NCBI GenBank assembly: GCA_007644065.1
Contig: VJWN01000009.1
Coordinates: 186,001-250,000 of the forward strand
Reading direction: 5' to 3'
DNA: 64,000 nucleotides
Source of the DNA: Margaritispora aquatica
Lineage: Eukaryota > Ascomycota > Leotiomycetes > Helotiales > Discinellaceae
The notes below the pieces were generated by a model. That model did not search any database, had not been told where the DNA came from, and worked only from the letters and a program-made list of their open reading frames with translations. The position numbers and the translations under genes were made by a program. Position 1 is the first letter of the stretch; each line of letters begins with the position of its first letter. Shown here in pieces: positions 23,400 to 36,041 of the stretch.

Positions 23400-24300
23400 G
23401 ATAGAAAAGGTTTTCGTGCATAGATTTTTATTCTAGTGATGAGTTACTCGATAGAGTATTGTTCGGTTAATATATCAAAGCTTTATCAACTTTCGCTAAG
23501 GAGTATAAAACTGAAATTGTGAAGTTATAAGGCGCCTAACATATAGAGATATATATCTGATCGAAATTGATAAGGAATATATCAAATCCGTATATTGATT
23601 TCTATATTGTAGGTTATTATGCCTTTTAGGAGTATTATCGACCTGTACCAGCGTTGAGTTTTAGATATCTTTTGCTTTATACCATTCACTAGTGCCCTTT
23701 GGACTTTTATACCAAAGTTTTGATGGATTCGCGCTTTTTCGCTTTTACCAAATATTAATCTTGTTCAACAAATCATAACGACAATAATAGTTCACATAAA
23801 GACCTCTTTTAGTCTCTATCAATAGCGTTTATTGGTTTGTATAACCTATAGCCAGTTTCCTTTCCTTACCTACTCTTTCGCTTTACATATATAAAGGTTT
23901 TCTTTTTAAAAAAGAAATTAATATATTTCGAAAAACGTAAATTTTTAGAAATCATCGTCGTAACACGTGGAAAAGTATAGTAAGTACTTTTATTCGATTT
24001 AAAAAGATAGATTACTTTAGTAGTATCGTTAAGAATAGTTAAAGTACTATTATAATAGAAAAGAAAGGGATTAAATCTAATATATCTCTGGTTTTAATAT
24101 CTTTTAAAAAACGTATTTATTAACTTTAGGATTGATAACGGTAGTATAGCGAATAGTACTACTATCGCTATACTAATTACTATAAAAAATCTATACGGTA
24201 GCGGTAACGCTATTACTAATAATCGCGATTACTTGAAAACTAATAGGCAAAGCACTTTTTTTTAGCTGGCTTTTGTTATCTCTACAGATATAAATTACAG
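23400..24300. repeat. AT-rich degenerate block, likely RIP-mutated relic
   Basis: The stretch after the GH127 gene turns strongly AT-rich, with many TA steps and no open frames (for example around 23930-24240). Composition shifts back sharply near 24290. This pattern fits an old repeat mutated by RIP, the process linked to the RID-type methyltransferase gene that follows. No transposon family can be named. Confidence 0.45.
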
Positions 24301-24552
24301 AAGTGGGCGAAACCCACTGTCAAAGCAGATAGTACTACGTCTCCATATCTCGCTATTCATTCACCTTTACCACCACATTTCAAGAAGGCCCACCAGGAAG
24401 CTTTAGAAACAGCTCAAAGCGCCCTGACTCGTCTCCACAAACACAATGTAGTCGTTGTGAGGATATCAAGCAAGAATGATATCAAAGTATCAAGAAGGAC
24501 CGCAATCAACATCATCCTCAAAAAGATCAATATGGTTTTTCTCGGCGTCCGC

Positions 24553-27176
24553 TTACTCCTTCCTGGCGTTCACCAGCTCCAACCTATCCTGTTGCTCAAG
24601 ATGTTTTCGAATGTGTTCACACCATACCTTCGCCACCAATGGTGGAACCGCATTACCAATCTGCTTTTTGATACTCGTCTTGTTGCCCATGAACTCATGG
24701 TAATTCGGAAAGCCCTGCAAAGCTGCAAACTCGCGTAGCGTTAAGCCTCGTGAGCCATCTGGGTAAGAAGAATAACTCCCTCCCCCGGTGGTGATACATT
24801 TTATGATGTTAGAATCATTCCAAGGGATGCCGTTACGTCTATGACTGGCCTCTCGGATATCATGATTAGGAGCATTGAAGGGGATGGCTCTGAGGACACT
24901 GCCTGGGGTTGTGAATGACTTCAACTCTGGCCCACGACTATTAGAGTGGGTCGCTTGGGGGAATTCAGGGAGGATCTCGCCTGGACTGGAAATAAAACGT
25001 TAGTCTTACATATTCAGTATCAGAGAGTTGATTCTTCTTACCCAGCGGCAACCATTATGAGTCGCTTTCGCATTTGAGGTAGCCCAAGCTCCTGAAATTT
25101 GACAATCTGCCAGCTTACAGAATACCCCAGCGAGGTGAAGGCATGGATTAGCGAGTGGAATGGCACCTCAAAGCGTTTGGCGGTAATACCGAAAGTCTGC
25201 TCCAATGTCGCCATTCGAGGCTTGATCTTGTTGAGCAATGCCATAACAGCAAATAAAGACGCGAAGTTTTGTTCATCGTTCTGGCCAGGTATAGTATGTG
25301 CTGGAGACCAGACCTGGCATGGTGGCGAGAGATGGAGCAGGTCGACTTTCAAATCGTCTCTACGAGTTGCAAAAACATTGGACCACTCGTGATAGACTTT
25401 TGCTGTGGAGAAATTAGCTTCCAATGTGGGAATGCAGTATATGTCCCCATCCATAACGTATTTAATGCCAAAGCCAGCAATCTTTGCTGCTCGTGTCGAG
25501 CCTCCTCCACCAGAGACTACAGCTTGTTAGTGTGCGTATTTACAGATGATTTTCGACATAAGATCGGCGTGGATACTTACAGGTATCTCCATATGTATAA
25601 TGTTGGATTTTTGCGCCAGCTGTCTTTTTGGTAGTAGATTTGCGATCCTCGTCTATTTTCAGTGAACCGGATATCTGCAGAATCTTCTGATAAAGCAATG
25701 GATCGATATTCTCACTATCGCCTAGTGCTTCTAGATCTCTTTCGATTGTTTCCCTCTTCTTTTGGTGCTCGCGTTCGGACTTCTGCACATCCTTACTTGA
25801 TCTTCGACCTTGCCGATCGGCAACCTCGCCTTCTCCAGATCCACCTAGCTTTGTCTTACCTCGCCAATCAGTGCGGAGGCAGTCTGAAGAGGCGAACATA
25901 CCTGGATCGCATTCCTTCTCTGTGAGGGACTCGATTCTCTTCGTCTTGAATCGATTGGGGAAAGTGTCTCTCTGAACACGGGATTGGGCGGTTGGCCAGA
26001 CGCGTGTGAATTTTCGACGCAGATAAAGCTTCTCATGCTCACGAATCCGTTTCATGGCTTGCTCCTTCGATTCTCCATCTTGATGGTGACCAATCCAGGG
26101 GGTTTTCTCGCGACGCATGTTGGTACGGATGACAGTACGTATTTTGGAAACACAGTCAAGCTTATATTCGACCATGCCCTGTTCTTTGACATCGCGTTCA
26201 TCTTCAAGATTGATGTCGAAGATGTAACAAAGCTCGTTTATCTTCTTTTCTAGCATATTGGATAGCATTGAACTTCTCTTCATTTGCCAACCTTTCAGTA
26301 TAACCTCGTCATTTTGTAGATTCTTGACGATGACCTTGATTTCAAGGAAGTATCCGCTGTAGAGTTCAACAGACATGTCAGGCCTGAGGACTTGGCCTTT
26401 CAAATTGCAATCCTCCAGTTTCACAAATGGGGGCTCAACGGTGATGTTCTGGCTGAACTCGACGTGTTGGTTTTCCGAAGGTTGTCGGGCACCAAACACT
26501 TCTTCCTCCAGATCGATTAGGCCTTTCCTTGCGGCCCTCTCGATGTCATAAACATGATCCTTCTGACGCTTTTGTTCCCTAACGAAAACAACATCGTCTT
26601 CTTCCTCATCATTGGCAGCATGAGCATCTAATACTTGTCTTGGAGTCTCCGGGTAAGGTGCTTGGGATCTAACATGTCGACGAATGACATTTGCACCACT
26701 CTCATCGTGTCGAGGACGCTTCCGTGGGTTTGGTGTGGGAAGAGATTGCAGTTGAGGAAGCGGCTCGGGTTGGCAGTCTTCGTCGGACTCAACACCCAGC
26801 GTGCAAGATGTAGCGATGGAGAGCACGGACATGGCTCGAACAGCTCTGTTTATCTCCTTAGACGGGTTAAACAGTATTTTCTCTTTTAGAACAGACATGT
26901 TCTTCGATCTTGATGTAGAAACTGTGAGGTTTATCAGTCTTGGCCAAGATCAAGCTGTATGTTGGCCCATAGTTTAGGTTTCGAGGAACTGAGAATGAGC
27001 TTATGATATAAGATCAAAGCTGTACATTTGCAGAATTTCCGACGCAAAGACTGCAGACAGACGAAGAAAGGAAGAAAGGATGGAATGGATGGACGGACGA
27101 GCTCACCTTTCAATTCTTCATCCGAATCATCCAGAATGATAGTCACCTTCTGTTTCTTTGGGGCCAGTGGAGCCAT
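24553..27176 (-). CDS. RID-like C5 cytosine DNA methyltransferase
   Basis: Nuclear enzyme of the Masc1/RID clade, which in Neurospora is needed for repeat-induced point mutation; 772 aa. Minus-strand exons are 27176-27107, 26921-25581, 25516-25042 and 24985-24553. The N-terminal part is acidic, then basic and coiled-coil-like (residues about 330-430). The catalytic domain spans roughly residues 470-760. Motif I (DTFSGGGGSTRAA) is rebuilt across intron 2. Motif IV is LSPPCQVWSPAHT. Motif VI reads LEQTFG, the EQT triad typical of RID-type proteins instead of ENV. Motif VIII is LPQMRKR and motif X is KKQIGNAVPP. The first exon (MAPLAPKKQKVTIILDDSDE) is inferred from phase and splice signals across a 185-nt intron. 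Key catalytic motifs look complete, so the protein may be functional. Confidence 0.9.
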
Positions 27177-29014
27177 AGCAGAGATCTTCGATCTGCAATA
27201 AAGCTTGATTTGTGAAATTAGTCTGTGTTTCCAGAAGATGTGATCATTGTTGAAGGGGCGTCGAAAGATTGAAAGAGTAAGTAAGGTAAGAAGGAGTTGG
27301 TGGAGAAGAGGATGGAAATCGAGCTGGCATAAGCGAAGGAACTCGAATGAATGAATGGATTGGCTAGATTGGATTGGGCAGAAGTAAAACTCGTGCTCTG
27401 AAGCTGAAATTCAACTCAAGTAGATAAGTCGGCTCTGGAACATACAGTGTGCATTAAAATGTAGCGCATGTTAAGGAAGAGACAAGCTCGACTGTAGGGA
27501 GAATAGAACAGGAGAGAACCACATACCCTTTGTCGAGTTCAATCTCAACTTCAACTCCAGCATCAGCATCAGCAGATGCTTTTTGTGAGAAGACTAAGTA
27601 CCGTCGTGGTGAAATGGATTGCAAAGAGTTCCAAAAAGCAGATTCTAGAAGATGCGGGTACCAAGTATCTGCAAAGCAGTATCCACTCTTTAGTTCTAGT
27701 TACAGAAGAAGATGTAGATCTGCAATTATGCAATGTTGAAGTAACCAGGCGTTGAGGAAATCTGGAAAAGTGGGGCTTCAAGTTGAGCAAGAATTAATTC
27801 TCTTTGCCAGAATGATTTATTTTATCGATTCATCAAACGCAAGACTCAATTCAACCCCGCGGTAATCGAAGTTAGTACTTGTTAGTACGTAGGACTGCCC
27901 TAGGCCTTGCTTCGCTGTTCTGCGTTCTGCTTTGTAGGTAGGGCAAGGTAAGTTGTGAGTTGTGAAGTGGTGATGTATCGCTTGAGTTCATACTTTGATT
28001 GACTCGACTACGAAATTCTCTTGATCTAGCGTCAATAAATAACTTTCCATCTCTCTCTTTGTTTCATCAGATAAGAAACCGTAACGAGGATTCTACTTTA
28101 CAATCTTCTCGTTAACATATTGAAATTATAAGTCCTGTTTCATAATAAAAGATTGTCCACAACGACATAATTTTTACTTTACAGATTTCAAGGGCCGAAT
28201 ATAAAGGGTACTTCGAAATTCACAAGAATTCACAATCTCTATTTTACAAATCAGCTTACACCTATATCCCTATCCCACGTAGAATGAATACCGCATACAC
28301 ACTGAATTGACCTACCCCATCCGGCCCTCCAAAAGCAAATGTATGACGCCACAAACGGACGAACACACATTTACCAGTATCTTCTTCCCTAATCAAAATT
28401 CGAATAGAGACACTCCTCAATATGCACCTTGTAGTATTACACAAACGGCAGCACGGTGATAAATGTATTCGAGGACTGAGACCAGACCTTGAGATTCTAG
28501 GGATGAAATGAAAAACATCTGTATTGCGCTTGAAAGCAGTTTTTGTGTTCGAAGTGTCCCGAGTTGTATTTGTTGATGTCAAGTAGGAGAGAGCATAGCT
28601 AGAGTTCGAGAAAAGGCGAGAGAACTGGATATGATGCACTTGCATTTGATTTGCCTCATAACGTACCTACCTTACCTTACCTTACCTTACCTTAGGTATC
28701 TGATCAACTTTAGCCCTCGTGACATGTCCCATAATTCAGAAGATTTCAAGAAGCTGGTTATTTTCTTATTAAATTCAGGTCAGGTCTGCTCTGTGAACGT
28801 TTGGAATACAAATTTGGGAGGGAGCAATTGCCATTTATCGTGGTATGCACCTCAATGAGCCAGTCCTGCAGTTCGTGCACCCACCACATGGTGCGTGCTA
28901 CCGCTTCCACTTCCAAGCCAGCATTCGACCTAGACAACCTGGATAACCTAGAGGTCTCTGCATTGCCTTCCAATCGGCAAGCTGTCAAGCTAAGGCTCAA
29001 TTGCCTAACTTTTC
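27177..29014. other. Gene-free interval with a short CCTTA repeat
   Basis: I see no coding frame with family features. A pentanucleotide repeat, about five CCTTA units, lies at about 28667-28695. Open frames at 27569-27790 and 28262-28645 (minus) lack domains and start context and are not called. Confidence 0.4.
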
Positions 29015-30006
29015 TCATTTCTTCTTGGTCTTTTTCTCCTTCTTCGGCGCAGGTAATGCCCCGGCACTCGGTCCCGGTGCGCCCATACCTCCCATTCCAC
29101 CCAGTCCACCCATCATAGCCTGCATGGCTGCCATATCCGGCATTCCTGCTGGCATGCCTCCTCCGCCTGCACCACCAGCTCCTTGCATTTCCGCCATCAT
29201 GTCCTTGAAGAAATTGTCACTCACGCCACCCCCTGTGAGCGCAGAGCTATAGTATGGGAGAAGCTTATTGATCTTCCAGCCCTTGGGCACTGCGGGTGTA
29301 GGGTATGGTTTTGATGGGTCTGGAGGTGGGACGCCGGGTACGCGGACGGTGCTGGCTGATGCTGGTGAAGAGGGGTTGGCTTGGAGGTGTTTGGATATTA
29401 AGGTATAGAGATGGTGTTCTAGATCTGGGTCAGTCCTGCTGTAAACCGCCTGCTTGAAGCCAACCTACTGTTTTTAATGCTTGGATTCCGTCCGCCCTTC
29501 AACTTGATCTTCACCCGACCCGGATTGGCCCAGTCCTTAGGATGGCTCTTCCCTGGCTCAAACACAGTTTCCAGTCGCAACATAGTACACGCCTTCGCAA
29601 TCTCTCCAGCCAACGGATTCTCGACCGCCAACTCCTTGCCCACCATCCTTCCTTCCCCTCTACTCCTCGATGTGTCGAAATAAACCGGATAAATGCATTG
29701 ATAGCTTCTATACTTCGCCTCGTCCTGCACTTGCTGCATCGTCGGGCCCCTGTTGACGGAAGGGATTGCGCGCGGGTTCATGAGCGAAGGATTGGGCTGT
29801 GGCACTTTCGCCTGGTTTTGTGGTATGGCATCTGGGTGTGAAGCTGTGTTGCTGGAGAGCGAGGAGGAGAGGAATCCACCCGCGGCTTGCGGTTGTGAAG
29901 ATCTGGCCCTCATGATATCGCGCTCGTCGAAATCCTCGTCCACATCTGAGATATCCCCCTCACTAGGGTCAGAGTCGCTGACCTCTTCTATACGTGCGTG
30001 CGACAT
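29015..30006 (-). CDS. SEC65: SRP19 / Sec65, signal recognition particle subunit
   Basis: RNA-binding subunit of the cytosolic signal recognition particle; it binds SRP RNA and helps load SRP54. The model is 313 aa, exons 30006-29469 and 29418-29015. Before the domain is an acidic, disordered N-terminus (EEVSDSDPSEGDISDVDEDF). The SRP19 fold starts at YQCIYPVYFDTSRSRGEGRM and runs through ENPLAGEIAKACTMLRLETV, HPKDWANPGRVKIKLKGG and, after the intron, LYTLISKHLQ. The C-terminus has a Gly/Met-rich run and ends in a lysine cluster (KKEKKTKKK), as in other ascomycete Sec65 proteins. Splicing is phase-consistent. Confidence 0.92.
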
Positions 30007-30772
30007 GATTGTGTTTGCAAATAGGTCTTGTACCTAGACTCTGGTCGAGGCTAGGATATCGAGATTGAGTGCTAGTTGTGGTGGGGTTTAGCGGGGGGAT
30101 TGCCTTGTCGATTGGTGGGCGTGCACGTGATGAGTATTAATTAAGGTATTCAACAAGACCACATACAGTTGGCAGGATTCAGATTCATACAAAGATGATG
30201 AAAGAAAGTTCCAATTGAATCGAGGAGATCTCTGAGACAGCCCATGATGTTAGGGGAAAAGAGCTGTGAGGAGGTGTCAACAGTTTGTGAATGTTGACAA
30301 TGACAGCTAAGAACTTTGGAACAAAGCCAAGATTTCCTGGGGAGAAGATTTTAGGTTCCTCTACGATTTAGATGCGATATCTCTTGAGTTCGGAGATCTC
30401 AAGATTGCCATTTAGTTATGGAAGGAACAAAGCTAAATTGAAGTAGAAATTGAAGTGACGACGAAGCCGATCTTGTAAATTACGTTTGAAATTTAAGATC
30501 TTTTGAATGCATGGCAATTCTCGCACATTCAAAGCTATATTCTTTCTTTCAACCGTACAAGAAAAGGCAGGCAATATTTTAGTTGTATCAAAGCACTGAA
30601 GTGTTCAACCTGAAATAATAGCACAAAACCATAAAAATTGGTTGTATATTCAAAATGTAAGATCGCCGCGTAAAAATCATACAAGTGCTGTCTGCCCTAG
30701 AACTGCAAGCCTCCAATGCACTGAACCTCGTGTAAAAGAGAATCGTACCTATCATACGCCATATTCACTGAA

Positions 30773-32171
30773 TCAATCCCTATTTTCAACACGTCTCGCC
30801 CAGTCATCATTAACTCGAAGTCCTTCAACCACAACAACCCCCCGGCCACGTCCAACACGGTCTTCGCGCTCCCACCATTGCTCTTTCTTCTGCACATGTT
30901 CGGCCTCGCTCTCGCTATCTGCTAGACCGCCACCGTGGCCTCCTTCAGCGCCGACTACAAGAACAACATCTTGTCGGAGCCAGCTCTGCAATTGTGTGAT
31001 GGCATCACCATTACTACCGGAAAGTGACTCTTGTAGATATACAATGTCTGGGCCTAGCTGACGAAGAATATGGAGGTGGCCAGTGGGTGTAGTAAATGGC
31101 AGGACCATGGTCTCCTTCTCGACAACAGACAGAGCTTGTGAATAGACTTGGTTAAAAGCTGCAGTCGTAGAAGTGGAACCACTATACATGTTAGTGTTCG
31201 AACATGCGTATTTGTGATCCATGCAACTTACATTGATTTGAGGAGCTCTTCGGCTGGTGATTGAGCTTGGTCATGGCCAATATTAGAAAAGGAAGAGCTG
31301 AGGGAGCCTGGGCGGCCTGAAGAAGTATCAAGTGGATGTTCCTTCAAAGTTGGAGAGTAGATGAGGACGAAAAGTCGTATTTTAGAGAAGTCGGTGTTCT
31401 TAGGGAGATGTGAAAGTATAGACTACAAACATTAATTATGTCTTTTGCATTTTGGACATCACTTACTGTATTTTCATGATATTCGTCTTCTTCATAGTCG
31501 TCCATGTGTGTATCTGCAGATACTACAATCGCGACAGTCTTCCTCTTCCCATTGGGCTGTGGAATCCTTGGTGATGCAACAGTTCCAGGAATGGTATCAT
31601 TGGATCGCATTTCAATACCTCCTGGAGGTACTGGACTGACAGCAGGTATGCCCCTCGTCTCAGCTTCTTCACTCCAAGTTTTATGGTCTTTGAACGCGTT
31701 CTTATCCTCCTCCATGATACTGCCCAGAGCTCTTCCAACCACTGCGCCAGCAGCAGCAACTCCACCCACCACGGTCCGGCTGACACCGTCGAACATCTGC
31801 TGTGGACTAGGTGTCCTCCTTAGAGCGCCGGACATGCTCGCCATATAACTTTGTGTTTGCTCAGGACCTTGCGGTTGCTGACCTGTCGTGCCATATGCAA
31901 CCTCCCCTGGCCTCACGTCTGCATATGACGGAGGTCCAGTCCTGACCGTTCCATCTGCATTACGACCATAATCCGGTCGATTGTATACACTATCGCCATG
32001 TGGTGGAGGGAGGTCTTCATCGTCATCGTTTCGTTCACTCCAGACCCAAGCCACCAAGCCCACAGTTGCGACCGTTATGGTGAAGGCGAGGGGCAGCCAG
32101 TAGGAGAGGGTGCCACGCGACGAGGAGGACTGAGATCTGCGCGCATTGCGCTCGTAACGATCGTAGGACAT
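30773..32171 (-). CDS. Pex22-like peroxisomal membrane protein (tentative)
   Basis: 434-aa protein, exons 32171-31467, 31422-31232 and 31181-30773. A short N-terminal basic tail (MSYDRYERNARRSQSSS) precedes one membrane segment (YWLPLAFTITVATVGLVAWVW, about residues 24-44), an acidic linker and a glycine/alanine-rich helix (GGVAAAGAVVGRALG). The C-terminal domain begins KRKTVAIVVSAD and has alternating strands and helices: FVLIYSP, HILRQLGPDIVYLQE, RQDVVLVVGAEG. Layout and strand pattern match fungal proteins annotated as peroxin 22-like, which anchor the Pex4 ubiquitin-conjugating enzyme at peroxisomes. I assign this from memory of the layout, without a search. The gene is divergent from eIF2B-gamma. 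Confidence 0.65.
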
Positions 32172-32636
32172 TTAGAGTTTAGAGATGTGGTCGTGAGGTT
32201 GTTGAGAAATTTTCATTGCATTGTTGATGTATCCGCCAGTTATTTCCATCTAGATTCTGCAATAATTTAGTGAGGGGGATGGCGCAAGAGAGATCCTCGA
32301 TCGAAATGAGTGAGGCTGGGAAGCCGTTGCATGAAGCTCGGCTTGTTGATCTCACTCAGGGACACCCGTTCGTTTCCATCGCGACTGGAATTTGCACGTG
32401 ATATTGAACCTTGGCATTGGTGTGTGAGTAATAATGGATTTTTGACAACGAAGAATAGAACTTGATATTGCCCAATTACAACCACAATTTCCATGATACA
32501 CTCTTGAAAACATATTCGATATACAATTTGGTGCAACTCCATTGATCCTATTCCCAAGAACAACTGGAAATCATCATTAACAGCAGGACCAGGGATTGCG
32601 AGAGCCTTCCCAGTTCTACTTCTCACCTTCTCCAAG

Positions 32637-34568
32637 ATGCCTCATGCGCTCAATATGCCGGCTCCTGGCTTCCAAGCCATCATCCTATGTGGACCTGGTT
32701 CATCATTCCCAACCTTCACAGCAAATCCAGATGAGAACCCAAAAGCTTTGATACCGATTGCGAACAGGCCTATGGTCTGGTATCCAATTGACTTTTGCTA
32801 CCGGATGGGTGTAACGAGTAAGTCTTCAATATCTCAGACCACTTCTGTAGCCTCGTGTGAAACTCAAAGTTATTAATATGGCCTTTTGTTTCAAACATAT
32901 TGCTTTTGCTTTTACCTTTCCTCCCGATAATTCATATATGTTACTATCTCTGTCATGTCTTCTAGGCGCGCAACGCGTTTGTCTTAGGATGATCATACTA
33001 ACACATCTCAGACATTACAATAATCACTCCTCCTTCGTCGGCTCCCGCAATTACAGCTGCACTGAACACAAATCCACATCTCACTAGCTTACCATCTCCC
33101 AAACCGTACCTTCTCGCGCCCAAAGACCTCGATCAGAACACGGGCACGGCTGAGATCTTCCGACTACAGGAAGTACGCGATCTTGTCAAGGGCGACTTTA
33201 TTGTTTTACCATGTGACCTGGTGTGTGAGTTAGGAGGTGAATCCTTGATTGAATCGTGGATGGTAAGAGAGGGTGGGCTTGGTGGAGCTACAGGCGGCAA
33301 TCATGAGTTCACGGGTCCCAGGATGGCCATTGGAGGAGAGAAGGGAGGTCGAAGAGGAGGCCTGGGAGTCTGGTACGAGACCAAAGGCGAATCAATCGTT
33401 AAAGGCGAAGAAACAGATTTCATTGCCACATCACCAATCGAGCCAGGACCAGTCCCACCATCCAAAACTTCACTTCTCAATAAAGTCTCCAAACTCGTAT
33501 ACTCAGTACCTACAGACACTTTGAAGGACATAACTGAAGACAAGAAATCTCTTCCAATACGACATAGTCTCATCCGCGAACATTCTCGAATCCGCATGCT
33601 CAGTTCCCATCGCGATGCACATATCTACATTTTCCCTGCCTGGGTACTTGATATGATCAACAAGAATGAGCATATGGATAGTATTGGCGAAGATGTAATA
33701 GGTTGGTGGGCGAAAGCTGGCTGGCAGAAAGGTTTAGCGGAGAAGCTTTCGTTAGATGAGATATTTTCCCCACTCAAAATCTCATCCTCGGATGATAATT
33801 TGCTTGATGATGACACCGAACACGACAATATTGATTTCCAAAATCTAAGCACTACCTACACTTCAGATTTGCGACCAGACTCTGCGAAAGGAAACGATAC
33901 CGTTGTGCCACCAATACTGGCATACATCCATCCCAAAGATGGCAAGCTCATTCGCCGTGTTGATACTGCGCCTCTTCTCCTGTCAGTATCTCTTGCTCTC
34001 GCTAAGCTTGAGCCGATCGAAGTTCTTGGCCGAGAGGCCTCACCTTTCGCACACAACTCAAAAGTAGCCTATCCAGAAGGCATCGCAGCCCGGACCACAG
34101 TCACCCGTCCAGATTGTCTACTCGCAGAGAACGTAACCGTGGAAGAAAAATCTGCCATCAAGGAGTGTGTCATTGGGGCAAATTGCCAGATCAAGACCGG
34201 TGCCAAGCTCACGAGATGTGTATTGATGGATGGCGTTGTGGTAGGCAAGGGTTGCAAGCTTACGGGTTGTATTTTGGGCAAGAGAGCCGTGATTGGAGAG
34301 GAGAGTGTCTTGACCGATTGCGAAGTGCAGGAAAATCTATCCGTGGAAGCTCATAGTAAGTCACTCAATCGATTTTCATTCTTTCACAACTTCTAGGAAG
34401 AAAAAGCTAACGAATTGCACAGCCGAAGACAAGAACAACAAGCTCATGTCCTCATCTGGAATGGAAGCTACGGAGGAAGAAATCAAAGAGTCTTTTGGCG
34501 GTGACGACTATGAGGAATCACTCGATCCAGGAGATTCGGAAGCAGGCGATGATGCTGCATTTGCATAG
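32637..34568 (+). CDS. GCD1: Translation initiation factor eIF2B subunit gamma
   Basis: Subunit of the guanine-nucleotide exchange factor for eIF2, cytosolic; 556 aa. Exons are 32637-32817, 33012-34355 and 34423-34568. The N-terminal nucleotidyltransferase-like domain shows FQAIILCGPGSSFPTF, NPKALIPIANRPMVWYPIDF, GTAEIFRLQEVRDLVKGDF and IVLPCDL. The C-terminal left-handed beta-helix has hexapeptide-like repeats (LLAENVTVEEKSAIKECVIG, CVLMDGVVVGKGCKLTGCIL). The acidic tail (EESLDPGDSEAGDD) is typical of the fungal subunit. Intron 1 (194 nt) is long for this window but its ends join MGVT to ITIITPPSSAP in frame. Identity is from domain order and motifs. Confidence 0.93.
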
Positions 34569-35279
34569 TCAATCTCAAATATCCAATGAAGTGCATAACC
34601 TGAAAACCCATAAGCCCATATCTCAACTTGTGTTGTTGTCTGTTTCACTTGGTAGTGACATGTATCCTTTGACCTAGTCAAGCTTGGATCATGATTCGAT
34701 AGAGCACCCGATCCAGTACTTGCCGAAATTATGAGCATTCGAAGCCCTCTAATTGTAGCTTTCGGTCAGTTCGAGGCGATCAGAAAGAAGTCTCATGCTT
34801 GTATCTGATCTTCACCTAGCAATTTCATAATGACCGACATCACCTTTACTGGGCATTGACGGCCGTGACCTGTGGATTTGAAAATATATGGGTATTGCCA
34901 AGTATCCAACTAGATAGATATGTGAAATGCAAAGCGTTTATGTTACAAATATTTGACGCAGGCTAGAGCAACCGGTAAGCTTTTAATTCTTGAGAATGGA
35001 TCTGATAAAGTTCTCTTTTCCGAGTAAGTTGATTGCAGTTCAGGAGTTTGAACGGGAATAACCTTGAAGTGGCTCATCCGACCGTTCCTTGCCACCCAAT
35101 ACCGTGACCTTGGCATCGCCTAGCTTCACATCAGAACATCTACCTAGCTAGTATCACGCAGCTTTGCTGATTCATCACGGATGCTTTTGATGATATATAC
35201 AATCAAGCAAAAAAGAGCTGAAAAACGTCTCTAGAAATATCCCACTATAGCCAAAACTCTCAGAAGCACAGCTATCAAC
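34569..35279. other. Gene-free interval
   Basis: Intergenic between eIF2B-gamma and the enoyl-CoA hydratase relic; nothing beyond ordinary non-coding sequence is seen. Confidence 0.4.
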
Positions 35280-36041
35280 ATGGCAGGTAGATTATCAAAT
35301 CCAACTTTCAAAGCATATAAGCTCTCACGAACGCCTATCTCCATTATGGTCTACCAAACTCCCTCACGCGCCAAAATCTCCTCAAATACAAGCCCAATAT
35401 CTAGATTCACAAGCCCACCACCATCCCTTCAAGAAGCACTAATATCCTTTCCCCGTCCCGCCATCCTTCTCATAACCTTCAACCACTCAACAGCACCAAA
35501 TAGCATCACTATACGAGGTCGTGCAGAGCTTAACGCCTTCTTAACCTAGTTCGAAGCCGAGCCCTCCCTCACATGTGTAGTCCTCACGGGCGCCGGTCTC
35601 AAGGAATGGATCTCACTTTCCCATCCCATGCTCTAAATGTTGGCCTCCCTCCCCGGGGCATTAGGTCACCAGAGCGCCCAGAAACCCGTGATCTGTGCTG
35701 CGAACGGGATGTGGCTTGGCGCGGAGTGCGAGATCGCTATCAGTGCGGACATGGTGCTTACAGGGAGGGAGATGAATGCTGAAGAGGTGAGGTGGTGGGG
35801 ATTTGTTAATCGTGCCGTTCATGGCGGGCAGGGTGTGTGCCAGAGTATAAGTGGCAATTGTGTCGATGTTACGCTTGATGTTGCGGAAGGTGTTGTAAGA
35901 AAAGAGTGGGAGAGTGTGAGTGCTTCGAGCCTAGGGTGGGAGGAGTTGGGTCGGGAAGGTAAGAATATCGAGGAAGCCATAGGAATGGCAGTGGAGGGGT
36001 GGATGCGGAGCCAAGAGAGTGAAAGGAAGCAAGCTGACTAG
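35280..36041 (+). pseudogene. Enoyl-CoA hydratase/isomerase relic
   Basis: One reading frame of 254 codons carries crotonase-fold signatures: SFPRPAILLITFNHSTAPNS, AELNAFL, EAEPSLTCVVLTGAG, KPVICAANGMWLGAECEIAI, SADMVL and WWGFVNRAV. The frame is interrupted by a TAG near 35547 and a TAA near 35634. Part of the oxyanion-hole segment that should follow LTGAG (normally including a F-C-A-G-A-D-like stretch) is missing. The rest stays in frame through 36041. Two nonsense codons plus a deletion in the active site mean it cannot make the usual enzyme. Introns cannot easily explain both stops, because sequence on either side aligns with the family without a gap. Confidence 0.75.

Noticed and set aside
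28667..28695. CCTTA tandem run considered as an interstitial telomere
   Set aside because: Fungal telomere repeats are usually TTAGGG-type; CCTTA/TAAGG pentamers here are a plain microsatellite.
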